Part shown: in pieces, positions 50,137-59,771 of the stretch | Layout of the letters: each line of letters starts with the position of its first letter | How positions within the stretch are numbered: position 1 is the first letter of the stretch | Source of the DNA: Glaciibacter superstes DSM 21135 | Lineage (GTDB): Bacteria > Actinomycetota > Actinomycetes > Actinomycetales > Microbacteriaceae | Direction of reading: 5' to 3' | Assembly: GCF_000421145.1 (NCBI RefSeq) | Contig: NZ_ATWH01000017.1 | Span: 1 to 64,000, forward strand | DNA: 64,000 nucleotides | Program-made: the position numbers and the translations under genes | Notes under the pieces: model-generated | Databases searched by the model: none | Seen by the model: only the letters and a program-made list of their open reading frames with translations | Told to the model about the DNA's origin: nothing

Positions 50137-50999
50137 TGGCCATCCGACATCGCGTACCGGGCCAACTAACTCGGGGCCAGTCCATCCTTCGCGGCGTAGT
50201 GCTGTTCGTCGGTGCGGTCGTGTTCCTGTTCCCCTTCTATTACATGGTCATCGGGTCGCTCCAGGCGTCTCCTGACACCTCTCTCGGCGGGGCGTTCCCC
50301 AACCCGGGCAACATCACCGGCGAGAACTACGTCGCGATCAACAGCAGGGTGAACCTGTTCCAGGGACTCCTCAGCTCGAGCATCTTCACGGGCGGTGTGG
50401 TGCTCGGAACCGTCGTCTTCGGGCTCCTCGCCGGATACGCGCTTGCGGTTCTGCAATGGCGCGGACGCGGCGCCACGTTCGCGCTCGCGCTGCTGGTGCA
50501 GGTGGTCCCGTTTCAGCTGCTCATGATCCCGCTCTACGTGATGATCGCCAGGAACTACGGGCTCGCCGACAACTATCTCGGCATGATCCTGCCGTTCTTC
50601 ATCAACTCGACGGCGGTGGTGATCTTCCGGCAGTACTTCCTGCAGGTTCCGAAGGAGCTGTTCGACGCGGCGCGGATCGACGGCGCCGGAGACTTCCGGC
50701 TGCTCTGGCAGGTGGCGATCCCGTTGGTGCGGCCAGCGCTGGTCACCGTGGTTCTGCTGACCTTCATCGGCCCATGGAACGAGTTCCTGTGGCCGTTCCT
50801 GATCACGAAGGAGGCGAGCATGCAGCCGTTGGCGGTGTCCCTCGCCAACTACATCAGCACGGTGGCCGCGTCGACCGCCAATCCGTACGGCGCGATGCTT
50901 GCGGGCGCCGTCGTGCTCGCTGCGCCGGTCGTCGTGCTCTTCATCGTGTTCCAGCGGTACTTCATTTCGACGGACATCGGGTCCGGCGTGAAAGGCTAG
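50136..50999 (+). CDS. Sugar ABC transporter permease (MalG type)
   Basis: 287 residues, six helices, EAA loop ELFDAARIDGAGDFRLLWQV (20 residues) and the family ending RYFISTDIGSGVKG, close to the MalG/carbohydrate-uptake consensus. It pairs with the upstream permease. Confidence 0.92.
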   Translation: MAIRHRVPGQLTRGQSILRGVVLFVGAVVFLFPFYYMVIGSLQASPDTSLGGAFPNPGNITGENYVAINSRVNLFQGLLSSSIFTGGVVLGTVVFGLLAGYALAVLQWRGRGATFALALLVQVVPFQLLMIPLYVMIARNYGLADNYLGMILPFFINSTAVVIFRQYFLQVPKELFDAARIDGAGDFRLLWQVAIPLVRPALVTVVLLTFIGPWNEFLWPFLITKEASMQPLAVSLANYISTVAASTANPYGAMLAGAVVLAAPVVVLFIVFQRYFISTDIGSGVKG

Positions 51000-51001
51000 A
51001 A

Positions 51002-52102
51002 ATGTCATTCCCATACACACTCACCCGCGTCGGTGTCGTCATGACACCGGAACCGGGCAATGCGCAGGAAGCCGAGGGTGTGCTGAACCCAGGCAGCGGA
51101 CGGGGTCCGGACGGCGAGCTCTATCTGCTGCCCCGGATGGTCGCCACCGGAAACGTGTCGCGGGTCGGCCTGGCGCGGGTCATCGTCGAAGACGGTGTGC
51201 CGGCATCCGTCGAGCGCCAGGGAATCGTACTCGAGCCCGATCGGGGCTGGGAACGTGGTGTCGACAACGCGGGTGTCGAAGACCCCCGCGTCACCTGGAT
51301 CGCCGAACTCGGCCTGCACGTGATGACATATGTGGCCTACGGCCCGCTCGGTCCACGGAGTGCCCTGGCGACCTCGCCCGATCTGCGGGAGTGGACCAGA
51401 CTTGGGCCGGTGCTGTTCGAATACGACGACGCGCTCGACATGGACCTGAACCTGTTCCACAACAAAGACACGGTGTTCTTTCCCGAGGCTGTCGTCGGCC
51501 CTGACGGTGTGCGCAGCTTCGCGGTGCTGCACCGGCCGATGTGGGATCTTGGCGAAATTCGACCAGGCCAGGGCGTTCGCGTGCCGGCCGGCATCGACGA
51601 CGAGAGACAAAGCATCTGGATCAGCTTCGTGCACACGGATGACGTTGCCAAGGACATCCGTTCGCTCACGTACTGGCGCGGTCACCGCATGCTCGCGGCT
51701 CCCGAGTACCCGTTCGAAGCCGTGAAGATCGGCGGCGGGCCGGCACCGCGACGGGTGCCGGAGGGGTGGCTGATGCTGCACCACGGTGTCACCGGCGTTA
51801 TTCGGAATGCGATGGAACAGCAACAGAACGTGAACTATGCCGCTGGAGGCATGATTCTCGACGGAGACGAGCCATGGCGGGTGTTGGCGCGCACGGAGAC
51901 GCCGTTGCTGGCCGCGGAAACCGACGATGAGCGCAGCGGAATTGTGCCGAATGTGATCTTCCCGACCGCCATCGAAGAGATTGGGGCCGAGACATATGTC
52001 TTCTACGGCATGGCCGATTCGAAGATCGGCGCAGCCAGACTCGACCGGTCGGATAGCCGCGCGTCTCAGCGTAGTCACTTTCGTTCAACAGACCGGAAGT
52101 GA
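51002..52102 (+). CDS. GH130-like beta-mannoside phosphorylase/hydrolase
   Basis: 366 residues of five-bladed beta-propeller type. The motif GVEDPRVT (92-99) contains the conserved Asp94 that acts as general acid in GH130. Other family features: NPGSGRG near the start, LFHNKDTVFFPEAV, and HHGVTGVIRNA for phosphate or acid-residue binding. GH130 members phosphorolyse or hydrolyse beta-mannosides. Whether this one is a phosphorylase depends on phosphate-binding residues I cannot confirm by eye. It is the last gene of the cassette and its stop is three bases before the right 29-bp repeat. Confidence 0.8.
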   Translation: MSFPYTLTRVGVVMTPEPGNAQEAEGVLNPGSGRGPDGELYLLPRMVATGNVSRVGLARVIVEDGVPASVERQGIVLEPDRGWERGVDNAGVEDPRVTWIAELGLHVMTYVAYGPLGPRSALATSPDLREWTRLGPVLFEYDDALDMDLNLFHNKDTVFFPEAVVGPDGVRSFAVLHRPMWDLGEIRPGQGVRVPAGIDDERQSIWISFVHTDDVAKDIRSLTYWRGHRMLAAPEYPFEAVKIGGGPAPRRVPEGWLMLHHGVTGVIRNAMEQQQNVNYAAGGMILDGDEPWRVLARTETPLLAAETDDERSGIVPNVIFPTAIEEIGAETYVFYGMADSKIGAARLDRSDSRASQRSHFRSTDRK

Positions 52103-52104
52103 CG

Positions 52105-52133
52105 CTCTCGACCGGAACGGGAACAACGGATGC
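52105..52133. repeat. Right copy of exact 29-bp direct repeat
   Basis: Identical to 46666-46694 and in the same orientation. It starts two bases after the GH130 stop codon. Flanking sequences differ on both sides of the two copies. Confidence 0.85.
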
Positions 52134-52239
52134 GCCGAGTCGCGTTGTAGCCAGCGGCGCCGGTCGATGGAATGATCGGGAGACGGCCAACCAACAGCGT
52201 CGCTCAACACCAGCGTCACTCAACAGGCAGGATGGGTCC

Positions 52240-53241
52240 ATGACGGGATTGCAGATCGGCTACGCGGCCATGCTCGAACAGTTCGCTCCGACCGAGGCGG
52301 TGGCGCTGTCTGCGTATGCGGAGGAACACGGCTTCAGCGGCGTGATGGCGGCGGACCACTTCCAGCCGTGGGTGCCCGCACAGGGGCAGTCCTCCTTCGT
52401 CTGGAACGTGCTCACCGCGGTCGGGGAACGAACCAAGGGAGACTTCGGGCCCGGCGTGACGGCACCGACGTTCCGCTGGCATCCGGCCATGGTGGCACAG
52501 GCATCCGCCACCCTGGCCGCCATGTACCCAGGGCGGCACTGGCTCGGGCTCGGCTCCGGCGAAGCGCTGAACGAGCACGTCGTCGGCGGCTACTGGCCAG
52601 AGGCGCCGGAGCGCATCAACCGCATGTTCGAGGCCATCGAGATCATCTCGAAGCTGTTCACGGCATCCCTCGCCGGCAAAGACGTCAAGCACTCCGGCCA
52701 GTTCTACAAGCTCGAGTCGACCCGGCTGTGGACGATGCCGGAGGTTGCCCCAGAGATCCTGGTCGCCACGGCTGGCCCGGTCACCGCCAAGCGCGCGGGC
52801 CGTCACGCCGATGGGCTGATCACGGTGGGAGCGCCGCTCGAGAAGATCTCGATGCTGTTCGGCAAGTTCGACGAAGGCGCCCGCGATGCAGGCAAAGACC
52901 CGTCGATCATGCCGAAGGTGCTGCAGCTGCACATGAGCTGGGCCGAGACCGATGAGATCGCGATGGCGAACGCCATGCATGAGTGGCCGAACGGTGGCAT
53001 GAAGTTTCCCAAGGGCGATATCCGTTCACCGTTCGAGCTTGAGCAGATGGCCAAGCTGGTTCGCCCGGAGGACTTCGAGGGCCGCATGATCATCTCCGCC
53101 GATCCAGACGAGCACCGCGCGTACATCCAGAAGTTCGTCGACCTCGGCTTCGACCGCATCTACCTGCACAATGTCGGGCGCAACCAGCGCGAGTGGATCG
53201 AGGTCTTCGGACGCGACGTGCTGCCGAAACTCGCCAGATAG
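52240..53241 (+). CDS. F420-dependent dehydrogenase, G6PDH-like LLM family
   Basis: 333 residues. LLM TIM-barrel with [35 protein letters not shown] (20 residues), [20 protein letters not shown] (20 residues), [15 protein letters not shown] and the C-terminal [14 protein letters not shown]. This pattern is that of F420-dependent glucose-6-phosphate dehydrogenase relatives, which reduce F420 with a sugar phosphate or alcohol. The ATG at 52240 is the family start. It overlaps the F420 ligase gene by one base, supporting the cofactor assignment. Confidence 0.88.
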   Translation: MTGLQIGYAAMLEQFAPTEAVALSAYAEEHGFSGVMAADHFQPWVPAQGQSSFVWNVLTAVGERTKGDFGPGVTAPTFRWHPAMVAQASATLAAMYPGRHWLGLGSGEALNEHVVGGYWPEAPERINRMFEAIEIISKLFTASLAGKDVKHSGQFYKLESTRLWTMPEVAPEILVATAGPVTAKRAGRHADGLITVGAPLEKISMLFGKFDEGARDAGKDPSIMPKVLQLHMSWAETDEIAMANAMHEWPNGGMKFPKGDIRSPFELEQMAKLVRPEDFEGRMIISADPDEHRAYIQKFVDLGFDRIYLHNVGRNQREWIEVFGRDVLPKLAR

Positions 53242-54101
53242 TGGCGCCAGAGTCGCTGCAGGTCTTCGTTCTCGAGGGGCTCGGCGAGATCGTCGCCGGC
53301 GACGACCTGGTGGCGCTGATTGCGGCGTCAGCCCGTGGTGGCGCTGTTCCGGACACCGCTGCTGACATAGCGATGACGGATGCTGCCGGCTGGCTCCTGC
53401 AAGACGGCGACATTCTTGCGGTGACCAGCAAGATCGTCTCCAAGGCCGAGGGTCGCACGGTGGCCGCGGCCGACCGCGAACAGGCCATCACCGACGAGAC
53501 GGTGCGCGTGGTCGCAACGCGCGAGCACCCCGGTGGGGTGACCCGCATCGTCGAAAACCGCCAGGGTCTCGTGCTGGCCGCGGCCGGAGTCGATTCGAGT
53601 AATACGCCGGACGGCACGGTTCTCCTGCTGCCCGTCGATCCGGATGCGTCGGCGCGGGCATTGTGCGTCGGGCTCCGCGATCTCACGGGGCTGCGGCTCG
53701 GCGTGCTGATCACCGATACGGCAGGCCGCCCATGGCGCGAGGGCCAGACCGACATCGCGATCGGTGCGGCTGGACTGGCCGTGCTCGACGACCTGCGCGG
53801 TACGACGGATGCCGGCGGTCGCCGCCTCGATGTCACGGTCGCTGCGGTCGCCGACGAGATCGCCGCCGCGGCCGACCTGGTGAAGGGAAAAACCAGCGGA
53901 AACCCGGTGGCAGTGGTACGCGGGCTCGGCCGGCTGGTCGGCGTGCTGGCGACGCCGGGTTCGGCGCGCGGCGCGCGGGCGCTGCAGCGCTCTGGTGAGC
54001 ACGACATGTTCCGTCTGGGGAGCGCAGAGGCGTATGCCGAAGGATTCGCCGCAGGCAGAGCCGCGGGCAGAGCCGCGGGGATCGCCGGAAGCGGACCTTA
54101 G
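53241..54101 (+). CDS. cofE: Coenzyme F420-0:L-glutamate ligase
   Basis: 286 residues. CofE fold: [31 protein letters not shown] (metal/GTP region), [20 protein letters not shown] (20 residues) and [19 protein letters not shown]. It adds gamma-linked glutamates to F420-0. No C-terminal nitroreductase-like domain follows, unlike mycobacterial FbiB. The GTG overlaps the LLM stop. The tail has a repeated [10 protein letters not shown]. It ends tail-to-tail with the MarR gene, overlapping by four bases. Confidence 0.88.
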   Translation: MAPESLQVFVLEGLGEIVAGDDLVALIAASARGGAVPDTAADIAMTDAAGWLLQDGDILAVTSKIVSKAEGRTVAAADREQAITDETVRVVATREHPGGVTRIVENRQGLVLAAAGVDSSNTPDGTVLLLPVDPDASARALCVGLRDLTGLRLGVLITDTAGRPWREGQTDIAIGAAGLAVLDDLRGTTDAGGRRLDVTVAAVADEIAAAADLVKGKTSGNPVAVVRGLGRLVGVLATPGSARGARALQRSGEHDMFRLGSAEAYAEGFAAGRAAGRAAGIAGSGP

Positions 54102-54625
54102 ACGGCGTGCGGTCCGGTCATCGGGCGCTCCGGGGCGGGGACCGGGTTGCCGCGGACGGGGGCGTGCAGCCAGGCACCGAGAGCGTCACTGAGCAAATCG
54201 ATCGTCTCGGTGATCCGTGCGATTTCTGACGCATCCATCTCGGCGGTGACCCCTGCGATATCAGCGCTGAGTTGCTCGTATACCCATTCCACAGCGTGGT
54301 GACCCGCCGGAGTCAGCACGATCAAGAGACTGCGGCGGTCATCGGGGTTCTTGGTGCGCGCCAAGAACCCCGCACGTTCAACCCGGTCAAGCAGAGGCGT
54401 GATGGTTCCTGAGGTCATTTCCATTTTCAGGGCGAGATCTCGTGGGGTGAGCGGACTGCTCTCATAGAGGTGACCGAGGGCGGCCAGATCGTTGCGTCCA
54501 AGATGAAGCTCTTTGGCCTGCGCATCCCGGAAGGTCTCTCCACTTCGAACCAACTGGCCCAAGCTCACCGACAATGCACGAGCCTGATCTTGCTTCCGAG
54601 GCAAATCGTTTGCTTCTTCTTCCAT
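54098..54625 (-). CDS. MarR-family regulator, paralogue A of the pilus locus
   Basis: 175 residues. Helical N-terminus, winged helix [20 protein letters not shown] (20 residues) with wing [15 protein letters not shown] (canonical DxR), helical C-terminus ending PMTGPHAV. Over 79 residues of the DNA-binding core 56 are identical to the MarR at 62.3 kb. It is divergent from the Flp pilin gene; the shared 193-bp spacer has operator-like CAAGTTAGTTG. Start: ATG nine bases after GGGAG. Confidence 0.9.
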   Translation of the reverse strand: MEEEANDLPRKQDQARALSVSLGQLVRSGETFRDAQAKELHLGRNDLAALGHLYESSPLTPRDLALKMEMTSGTITPLLDRVERAGFLARTKNPDDRRSLLIVLTPAGHHAVEWVYEQLSADIAGVTAEMDASEIARITETIDLLSDALGAWLHAPVRGNPVPAPERPMTGPHAV

Positions 54626-54727
54626 GTCTCTTTACTCCCAAGCTGTTTGAGTTCCGTCAAGCTTAGCGGGTCAGCTGCGAAATGCCCAGAATTCTGCATA
54701 ATTACAGGCCTCAACAAGATTGATGAG

Positions 54728-54764
54728 CAAGTTAGTTGCATCAGCGTTTTACTTGTGTTAGCTT
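54728..54764 (+). promoter_or_regulatory. Flp pilin promoter with MarR-type motif
   Basis: CAAGTTAGTTG (54728-54738) overlaps the -35 TTGCAT (54736-54741); after 17 bp comes TAGCTT (54759-54764). The same motif, in the same position relative to -35, occurs at 62970-62980. A separate 10-bp palindrome CAGAATTCTG lies at 54687-54696, and CAAGCTTAG-type half-sites lie near the MarR start. Confidence 0.6.
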
Positions 54765-54818
54765 TTTACCAATATCCGAGCTACTTCGCTCCCCACCCAA
54801 AAGATTTGGAATCCTATT

Positions 54819-55031
54819 ATGCTGTCTTCTCTCGTTGCCATGCAGTCGTTCTTCGTTTCCGCCAAAGCTCGCCTCTCGCGTGAGGAGACCGGCGCCACCG
54901 CCGTCGAGTACGGCCTCCTGATCGGACTCATCGCCGTCGCGATCGTCGCCGTGCTGGTCGTTCTTGGCCCGCAGCTCGCGGCACTCTTCCAGGGTGTCTC
55001 CTCCAAGCTCCCTGCCGTCACCACCCCGTAG
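54819..55031 (+). CDS. flp: Flp/Fap type IVb pilin
   Basis: 70 residues: a basic leader, prepilin peptidase site after Gly25 (TGATAVEYG, with Glu at +5), and a hydrophobic polymerisation helix (GLLIGLIAVAIVAVLVVLG). The mature pilin is about 45 residues with a short tail, normal for Flp pilins. It is the first gene of the Tad operon, 55 bases after the predicted -10. The ribosome site is weak (TTGGA). Confidence 0.9.
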   Translation: MLSSLVAMQSFFVSAKARLSREETGATAVEYGLLIGLIAVAIVAVLVVLGPQLAALFQGVSSKLPAVTTP

Positions 55032-55108
55032 CTCCCGCGGCGGTGTGCGCGGGTTCCCGGCGGATCCGACGCACACCGCTTCCATCCACTCGTCCTCCTG
55101 GGGGTTAT

Positions 55109-55507
55109 ATGCCTGACCTGCGTGCCGAGCGTGGCGCGGTCGCTGTAGAGTTCGCCCTCCTGCTGCCGGTGCTGGTCGTCCTCCTCGTCGGCATTCTCGA
55201 ATTCGGCGTTGCCTATGGCGCGCAGATCAGCATCACCGGCGCTGCCCGTGACGGCGCCCGAACCATGGCGATCGAGAGTGACCCGGCACGAACCCGAAAC
55301 GCCGTACGAGCCGCAGCGCCGGCGCTGGATCCGACGATCACCGACTCTCAGATCAGCATCACGACATCGGCGGGAGCCTTGATGAACGTCTGCAAGCCGG
55401 GCGAGACGACAACGATCACCGTCACCTACCCCTATACGTTCCTCACCGGGATGTTCGGGGCGACCGTCACGATGAGCGGTAAGGCGGCCATGCGATGCGG
55501 CGGCTGA
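55109..55507 (+). CDS. TadE-family pseudopilin
   Basis: 132 residues. RAERGAVAVEFALLLPVL is a prepilin-like site (Gly9, Glu14) plus helix, followed by a small exported domain with two cysteines (VCKPGE and MRCGG). The ATG has a GGGGG site. TadE-like minor pilins help assemble Flp pili. The gene overlaps the TadG-like gene by 13 bases. Confidence 0.88.
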   Translation: MPDLRAERGAVAVEFALLLPVLVVLLVGILEFGVAYGAQISITGAARDGARTMAIESDPARTRNAVRAAAPALDPTITDSQISITTSAGALMNVCKPGETTTITVTYPYTFLTGMFGATVTMSGKAAMRCGG

Positions 55508-56469
55508 CGAACGACCGGTTCCGGGAAGAACGCGGCGGCATGGCGGTGATTGTTGCCCTGGCGATGGTGGCGCTCCTCGCCGCGGTAGCAGTGACGGTCG
55601 ACGTTGGCGCAATCTATGCCGAGCGGGCGCAACTCCAGAACGGAGCAGACGCCGCGGCCCTCGCGATTGCAGAGGACTGTGCCGGAGGGGCGTGCGGCGA
55701 TCCCACGGCTACCGCCCAGGATCTGGCCGATTCCAACGCGAATGACGACGCCGCCACCATCGAGGCGGTTGACTTTCCCGCGACGGGCGCGGTGCACGTC
55801 ACAACGAGCACGCGCGAGGACGGTTCGAACGCGGGTGAGCTCGCATTGACTTTCGCGCCCTTGCTCGGCATCGAGAATGCCAAGGTCGAAGCTGAGGCGA
55901 CGGCGGCCTGGGGAAGCCCGACGAGCGGTCCTGCCGTGCTGCCCCTGGCCTTCGCGCCGTGCAACTTCCAGCTTGACGGCGCCATCCAGGTAGTCAGCAC
56001 ACATGGTGCCTCCGGCGGAGGAACCTGCTCAAGCATCAGCCCATCGGGACGTGTGCTTCCTGGGGGATTCGGCTGGCTCGCTGACCCAACCCAAACATGC
56101 AGCACCACAGTGAGCACGAGCACGAACGCTGCGGTCAGCGGCAGCACCGGGGTCAGCATTTCCTCCGCGTGTTCAGTCGTTCTCTCCGGGCTGGCCGACG
56201 AAACCGTGCTCCTGCCCGTCTATGAAGACGTTGGGAGCACCGGGAGCGGCGGCTGGTACAAGATTCGGGGCTGGGCCGCCTTCACCATCCTCGGTTGGAA
56301 CTTCCCAGGATCACTGTCCAGTTACCACAACACGATGTACGCCGGCGCGAACTGTGCCAACACCTGCAAGGGACTGATCGGGCGGTTCGTGAGCTTCGTG
56401 TCCCTCGACGACAGATTCACGATGGGCGGCCCGAACCTCGGGGCAACCATCGTGACCCTAACAAGGTAA
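55495..56469 (+). CDS. TadG-like pilus-assembly protein
   Basis: 324 residues. N-terminal REERGGMAVIVALAMVALLA is a prepilin-like helix without Glu at +5, followed by YAERAQLQNGADAAALA, the Flp-associated Tad motif. A large exported Ser/Thr/Gly-rich domain with eight or more cysteines follows. Such proteins are probably surface or wall-spanning parts of the Tad machine. Confidence 0.85.
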   Translation: MRRLTNDRFREERGGMAVIVALAMVALLAAVAVTVDVGAIYAERAQLQNGADAAALAIAEDCAGGACGDPTATAQDLADSNANDDAATIEAVDFPATGAVHVTTSTREDGSNAGELALTFAPLLGIENAKVEAEATAAWGSPTSGPAVLPLAFAPCNFQLDGAIQVVSTHGASGGGTCSSISPSGRVLPGGFGWLADPTQTCSTTVSTSTNAAVSGSTGVSISSACSVVLSGLADETVLLPVYEDVGSTGSGGWYKIRGWAAFTILGWNFPGSLSSYHNTMYAGANCANTCKGLIGRFVSFVSLDDRFTMGGPNLGATIVTLTR

Positions 56470-56479
56470 GGCCGATAGA

Positions 56480-57190
56480 GTGAAGATTCGATTGATCAGC
56501 GCCCTGATTGCGCTCGCGATCGCCGTCGTTGGTGTTGCGCTTATCGCCTCCTATGTTCAGGATGCCGACCATCGGGCTCTGGCCGGCGCCGAAACGCGAG
56601 ATGTGCTCGTCGTCTCCGAAGCCATCCCGGCGGGTACGCCGACCGAGCAGCTCGCCGATTACGTTCAGTTGAAGACGCTCCCGATCATGGCAATCGCAGA
56701 CGAGGCCATCGCAGACCTCAGCGATTTCTCCAGCACGGTGACCTCCGTCGGGCTCGTCTCCGGCGAACAACTCCTGAGCTCGCGACTGGTTGATCCGGCG
56801 ACACTGGAAGCCGGATCAGCGATCCCGGTGCCTGACGGCCTCGAAGAGGTGACGATTCAGCTGGGAGCGGCCCAGGTTGTCGGCGGAGAGGTGAAGGCAG
56901 GCGACGCGGTCGGCGTGTTCATTTCGTTCGCAGAATCCCCGAGCACTCCTGGGATGACGCGACTGGCGTTCCAGGAGGTCCTCGTGACCCGGGTCCAGGG
57001 CGGTCCACGTGAGGCCTCCGCCGATGCGCCATCGACCGAGGTCATGCTCGTCACACTGGCACGATCGGCCGCCGATTCTGAATCGATCATCTTTGCGGCC
57101 CAGTACGGTTCGATCTGGCTGTCGAAGCAGTCGCGCGACGCTCCAGACCCTGAGACGAGCGGGGTCACCAGGGCTGATGTGTTTCGATGA
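56480..57190 (+). CDS. cpaB: CpaB/RcpC-family pilus assembly protein
   Basis: 236 residues. GTG start. One N-terminal membrane helix (LISALIALAIAVVGVALIAS, 20 residues), SAF domain with VVSEAIPAGTP and SGEQLLSSRLVDP, then the RcpC-type barrel with VKAGDAVGVFI. In diderms CpaB contacts the secretin. Here it lies at the outer face of the membrane. The stop overlaps the CpaE start (ATGA). Confidence 0.88.
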   Translation: MKIRLISALIALAIAVVGVALIASYVQDADHRALAGAETRDVLVVSEAIPAGTPTEQLADYVQLKTLPIMAIADEAIADLSDFSSTVTSVGLVSGEQLLSSRLVDPATLEAGSAIPVPDGLEEVTIQLGAAQVVGGEVKAGDAVGVFISFAESPSTPGMTRLAFQEVLVTRVQGGPREASADAPSTEVMLVTLARSAADSESIIFAAQYGSIWLSKQSRDAPDPETSGVTRADVFR

Positions 57191-58377
57191 GCCGATTCGT
57201 TCTCATAACCAGCGATTCAGCTCTTGAAGATCGTGTCCGGGCAGCGATCATGGGTGGCCTCTCCGGCACCTTGCATGTTGCCGCCGGCCTGGCGCCGGAC
57301 GAGTTGTCTCAGGTGCTGTTCGACCCGGGCGAGGCGACCGAGGTGCTTCTTTTCGGCCCTGGAATGGCGACCGAGGATGCGTTGCGGCTCGCTTCCATTG
57401 TCGACGTCCAGCATCCCGAGATCAGCCTGGTGCTGGCTGCTCGCCCCGATCCAGAGTTGGCACTTTCCGCGATGCGCGCCGGAATTCGGGACATCCTCGA
57501 CCCGGGCTCAGAGCCCGAGGCGATCCGGGTTCTGGTGGAGCGAGCCTGCCGCTCGGCCGAAAGCCGGATGTTCGGCACGAACCGCAAGCAGCAGAGCGCG
57601 CCGAAATCGGGACTGATCATCGTCGTCGCATCGTCGAAGGGTGGAGTCGGCAAGACCACTCTGGCGACAAACATCGCCGTCTCGCTTGGACGGATCGCTC
57701 CGATGTCCACCGTGCTCGTCGACCTCGACGCTCAGTTCGGTGACGTGTCAAGCGCACTGCGAATCGATCCCGAACACACCCTCTTGGACGCCGTGACCGG
57801 CGCTGCCAAGGACGACTCCATGGTGCTGAAGGCGTTTCTCAGCGTGCACCACAGCTCCATTTACGCTTTGTGCGCACCAGGCTCTCCTGCCGAGGCCGAC
57901 GGCATCCGTGGTGATGACGTTGCGCACCTCCTCGAACAATTGGCCAGCGAATTCCGTTACGTGGTCGTCGACACGGCACCGGGATTGGGTGAACAGACGC
58001 TCGCGGCGCTCGAAAAAGCGACCGAAGGTGTCTTCGTGTGCACCATGGACGTTCCCAGCGTGCGCGGTTTACGCAAGGAGCTGGACGTAATGAATCAACT
58101 CGGTTTCGCGAGCAACCGTTGTCTCGTCGTGAACATGGGCGACCCATCCGGCGGACTCTCTGTTTCCGATATCGAGGCGACCATTGGCGCGCGGGTGGAT
58201 CTCGTGGTGCCGCGATCCAAAGATGTCGCCTATTCGACGAATACCGGCGAGCCGCTTCTCCAGCGGACGACCAAGGGCGCAGCCGCCAAAGCCCTCGATC
58301 GCCTCGCCGGCCGCTTCGATCCTGCGCGCCAGGCGGAGATGGAGAGAGGCCGGCACAAACGGGAGGCGCTCAAATGA
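57187..58377 (+). CDS. cpaE: CpaE/TadZ-type pilus localisation ATPase
   Basis: 396 residues. A receiver-like N-terminal domain without obvious phosphoacceptor (about 1-125), then a MinD/ParA-type ATPase: deviant Walker A ASSKGGVGKTT (148-158), VDLDAQFGD, VVDTAPG. TadZ proteins place the pilus at the cell pole. It overlaps the CpaF gene by four bases (ATGA). Confidence 0.9.
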   Translation: MSRFVLITSDSALEDRVRAAIMGGLSGTLHVAAGLAPDELSQVLFDPGEATEVLLFGPGMATEDALRLASIVDVQHPEISLVLAARPDPELALSAMRAGIRDILDPGSEPEAIRVLVERACRSAESRMFGTNRKQQSAPKSGLIIVVASSKGGVGKTTLATNIAVSLGRIAPMSTVLVDLDAQFGDVSSALRIDPEHTLLDAVTGAAKDDSMVLKAFLSVHHSSIYALCAPGSPAEADGIRGDDVAHLLEQLASEFRYVVVDTAPGLGEQTLAALEKATEGVFVCTMDVPSVRGLRKELDVMNQLGFASNRCLVVNMGDPSGGLSVSDIEATIGARVDLVVPRSKDVAYSTNTGEPLLQRTTKGAAAKALDRLAGRFDPARQAEMERGRHKREALK

Positions 58378-59771
58378 AGCTTTCAGAAAAGCTTGCCCAA
58401 GCCGGCCATGAGCCCCTCCCGCCGAGCCGCGAGGAACCGTCCGGCACTCCGGTTTCCGTCGCGTCCATACATCGTGAGATCCCAGCGGTCGATGCATTGC
58501 GAGCGTTGAAGGCAAGGGTCGGAGCGGCGCTCTTCGAACGGCTGGGTAGTCGCCTCAACGATCCGAACCTCGCCGAGCAGGACCTGCTGACGTTCGCTCG
58601 AGAAGCGCTCACCGAAATCGTCGAGGCGGAGAGGGTCCCCCTCAGCAACGCCGAACGGCAGCGGCTGGTGCAGCAAATCAGCGACGATGTGCTCGGGTAC
58701 GGTCCGCTGCAGCCGCTGCTCGACGATCCATCGCTGACGGAGATCATGGTGAACGGCCCCGACCAGATCTTTGTCGAGCAGGACGGGCGGCTGCGGCTCA
58801 GCCCTTCGTCCTTTCGCTCTGAAGAACAGCTGCGACGGGTGATCGAAAAAATTGTCTCGCGAGTAGGGCGACGGATCGACGAGTCATCGCCGCTTGTCGA
58901 CGCCCGCCTCGAGGACGGGTCACGCGTCAATGCCGTGATTCCGCCCCTGGCGGTAAACGGCTCTTCGCTCACCATTCGCAAGTTCGCCGCCGATCCGCTC
59001 AAGGTCGAAGACCTGATCGCCTTTGGTTCTGTCTCCCCCGAAATGGCCGAACTCCTGGAGGCCTGTGTGCGAGCCAACCTCAACATCATCGTGTCAGGGG
59101 GAACGGGGACGGGGAAGACGACGCTTCTCAACGTGCTCTCATCCTTCATTCCGCCGGGAGAGCGGATCATCACGATCGAAGATGCCGTCGAATTGCAACT
59201 CCAGCAGGCGCACGTCGTTCGTCTTGAGAGCCGACCGTCCAATATTGAGGGGAAGGGCGAGATCACGATCCGCGATCTTCTCCGCAATTCCCTCCGGATG
59301 CGGCCGGATCGAATCGTCGTCGGGGAATGTCGCGGTGGTGAGGCGCTGGACATGCTGCAGGCGATGAACACCGGACACGACGGTTCCCTCTCCACAGTGC
59401 ACTCCAACTCACCGCGAGATGCCATCTCCCGGATGGAGACGTTGGTTCTCATGGCCGGCATGGATCTCCCGTTACGCGCCATCCGCGAGCAAATTGCATC
59501 GGCGGTGGACGTGATCGTACAGCTGACGAGAATGCGCGATGGGAGCCGGCGGGTGACGCACGTAACGGAGGTGCAGGGAATGGAGGGCGACATCGTCACG
59601 TTGCAGGACGCATTCGTGTTCGACTACTCGGCCGGAATCGACAGTTCAGGACGGTTCCTGGGGAAGCCGGTCTCAACGGGCGTGCGACCGCGATTCGTCG
59701 ACCGATTCATCGACCTCGGCATCACGGTGTCCCCGAGCGTTTTCGCTCCCCGGGCGAGCGGGCGACTCTGA
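58374..59771 (+). CDS. cpaF: CpaF/TadA pilus assembly motor ATPase
   Basis: 465 residues, type II/IV secretion ATPase that drives both extension and retraction of Tad pili. N-terminal domain (VLGYGPLQPLLDDPSLTEIM, 20 residues), Walker A SGGTGTGKTT (241-250), Asp box TIEDAVELQL, Walker B RIVVGECRGGEALDML, His box TGHDGSLSTVHSNSP. The start overlaps the CpaE stop; the TadB gene follows at TGATG. Confidence 0.94.
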   Translation: MKLSEKLAQAGHEPLPPSREEPSGTPVSVASIHREIPAVDALRALKARVGAALFERLGSRLNDPNLAEQDLLTFAREALTEIVEAERVPLSNAERQRLVQQISDDVLGYGPLQPLLDDPSLTEIMVNGPDQIFVEQDGRLRLSPSSFRSEEQLRRVIEKIVSRVGRRIDESSPLVDARLEDGSRVNAVIPPLAVNGSSLTIRKFAADPLKVEDLIAFGSVSPEMAELLEACVRANLNIIVSGGTGTGKTTLLNVLSSFIPPGERIITIEDAVELQLQQAHVVRLESRPSNIEGKGEITIRDLLRNSLRMRPDRIVVGECRGGEALDMLQAMNTGHDGSLSTVHSNSPRDAISRMETLVLMAGMDLPLRAIREQIASAVDVIVQLTRMRDGSRRVTHVTEVQGMEGDIVTLQDAFVFDYSAGIDSSGRFLGKPVSTGVRPRFVDRFIDLGITVSPSVFAPRASGRL

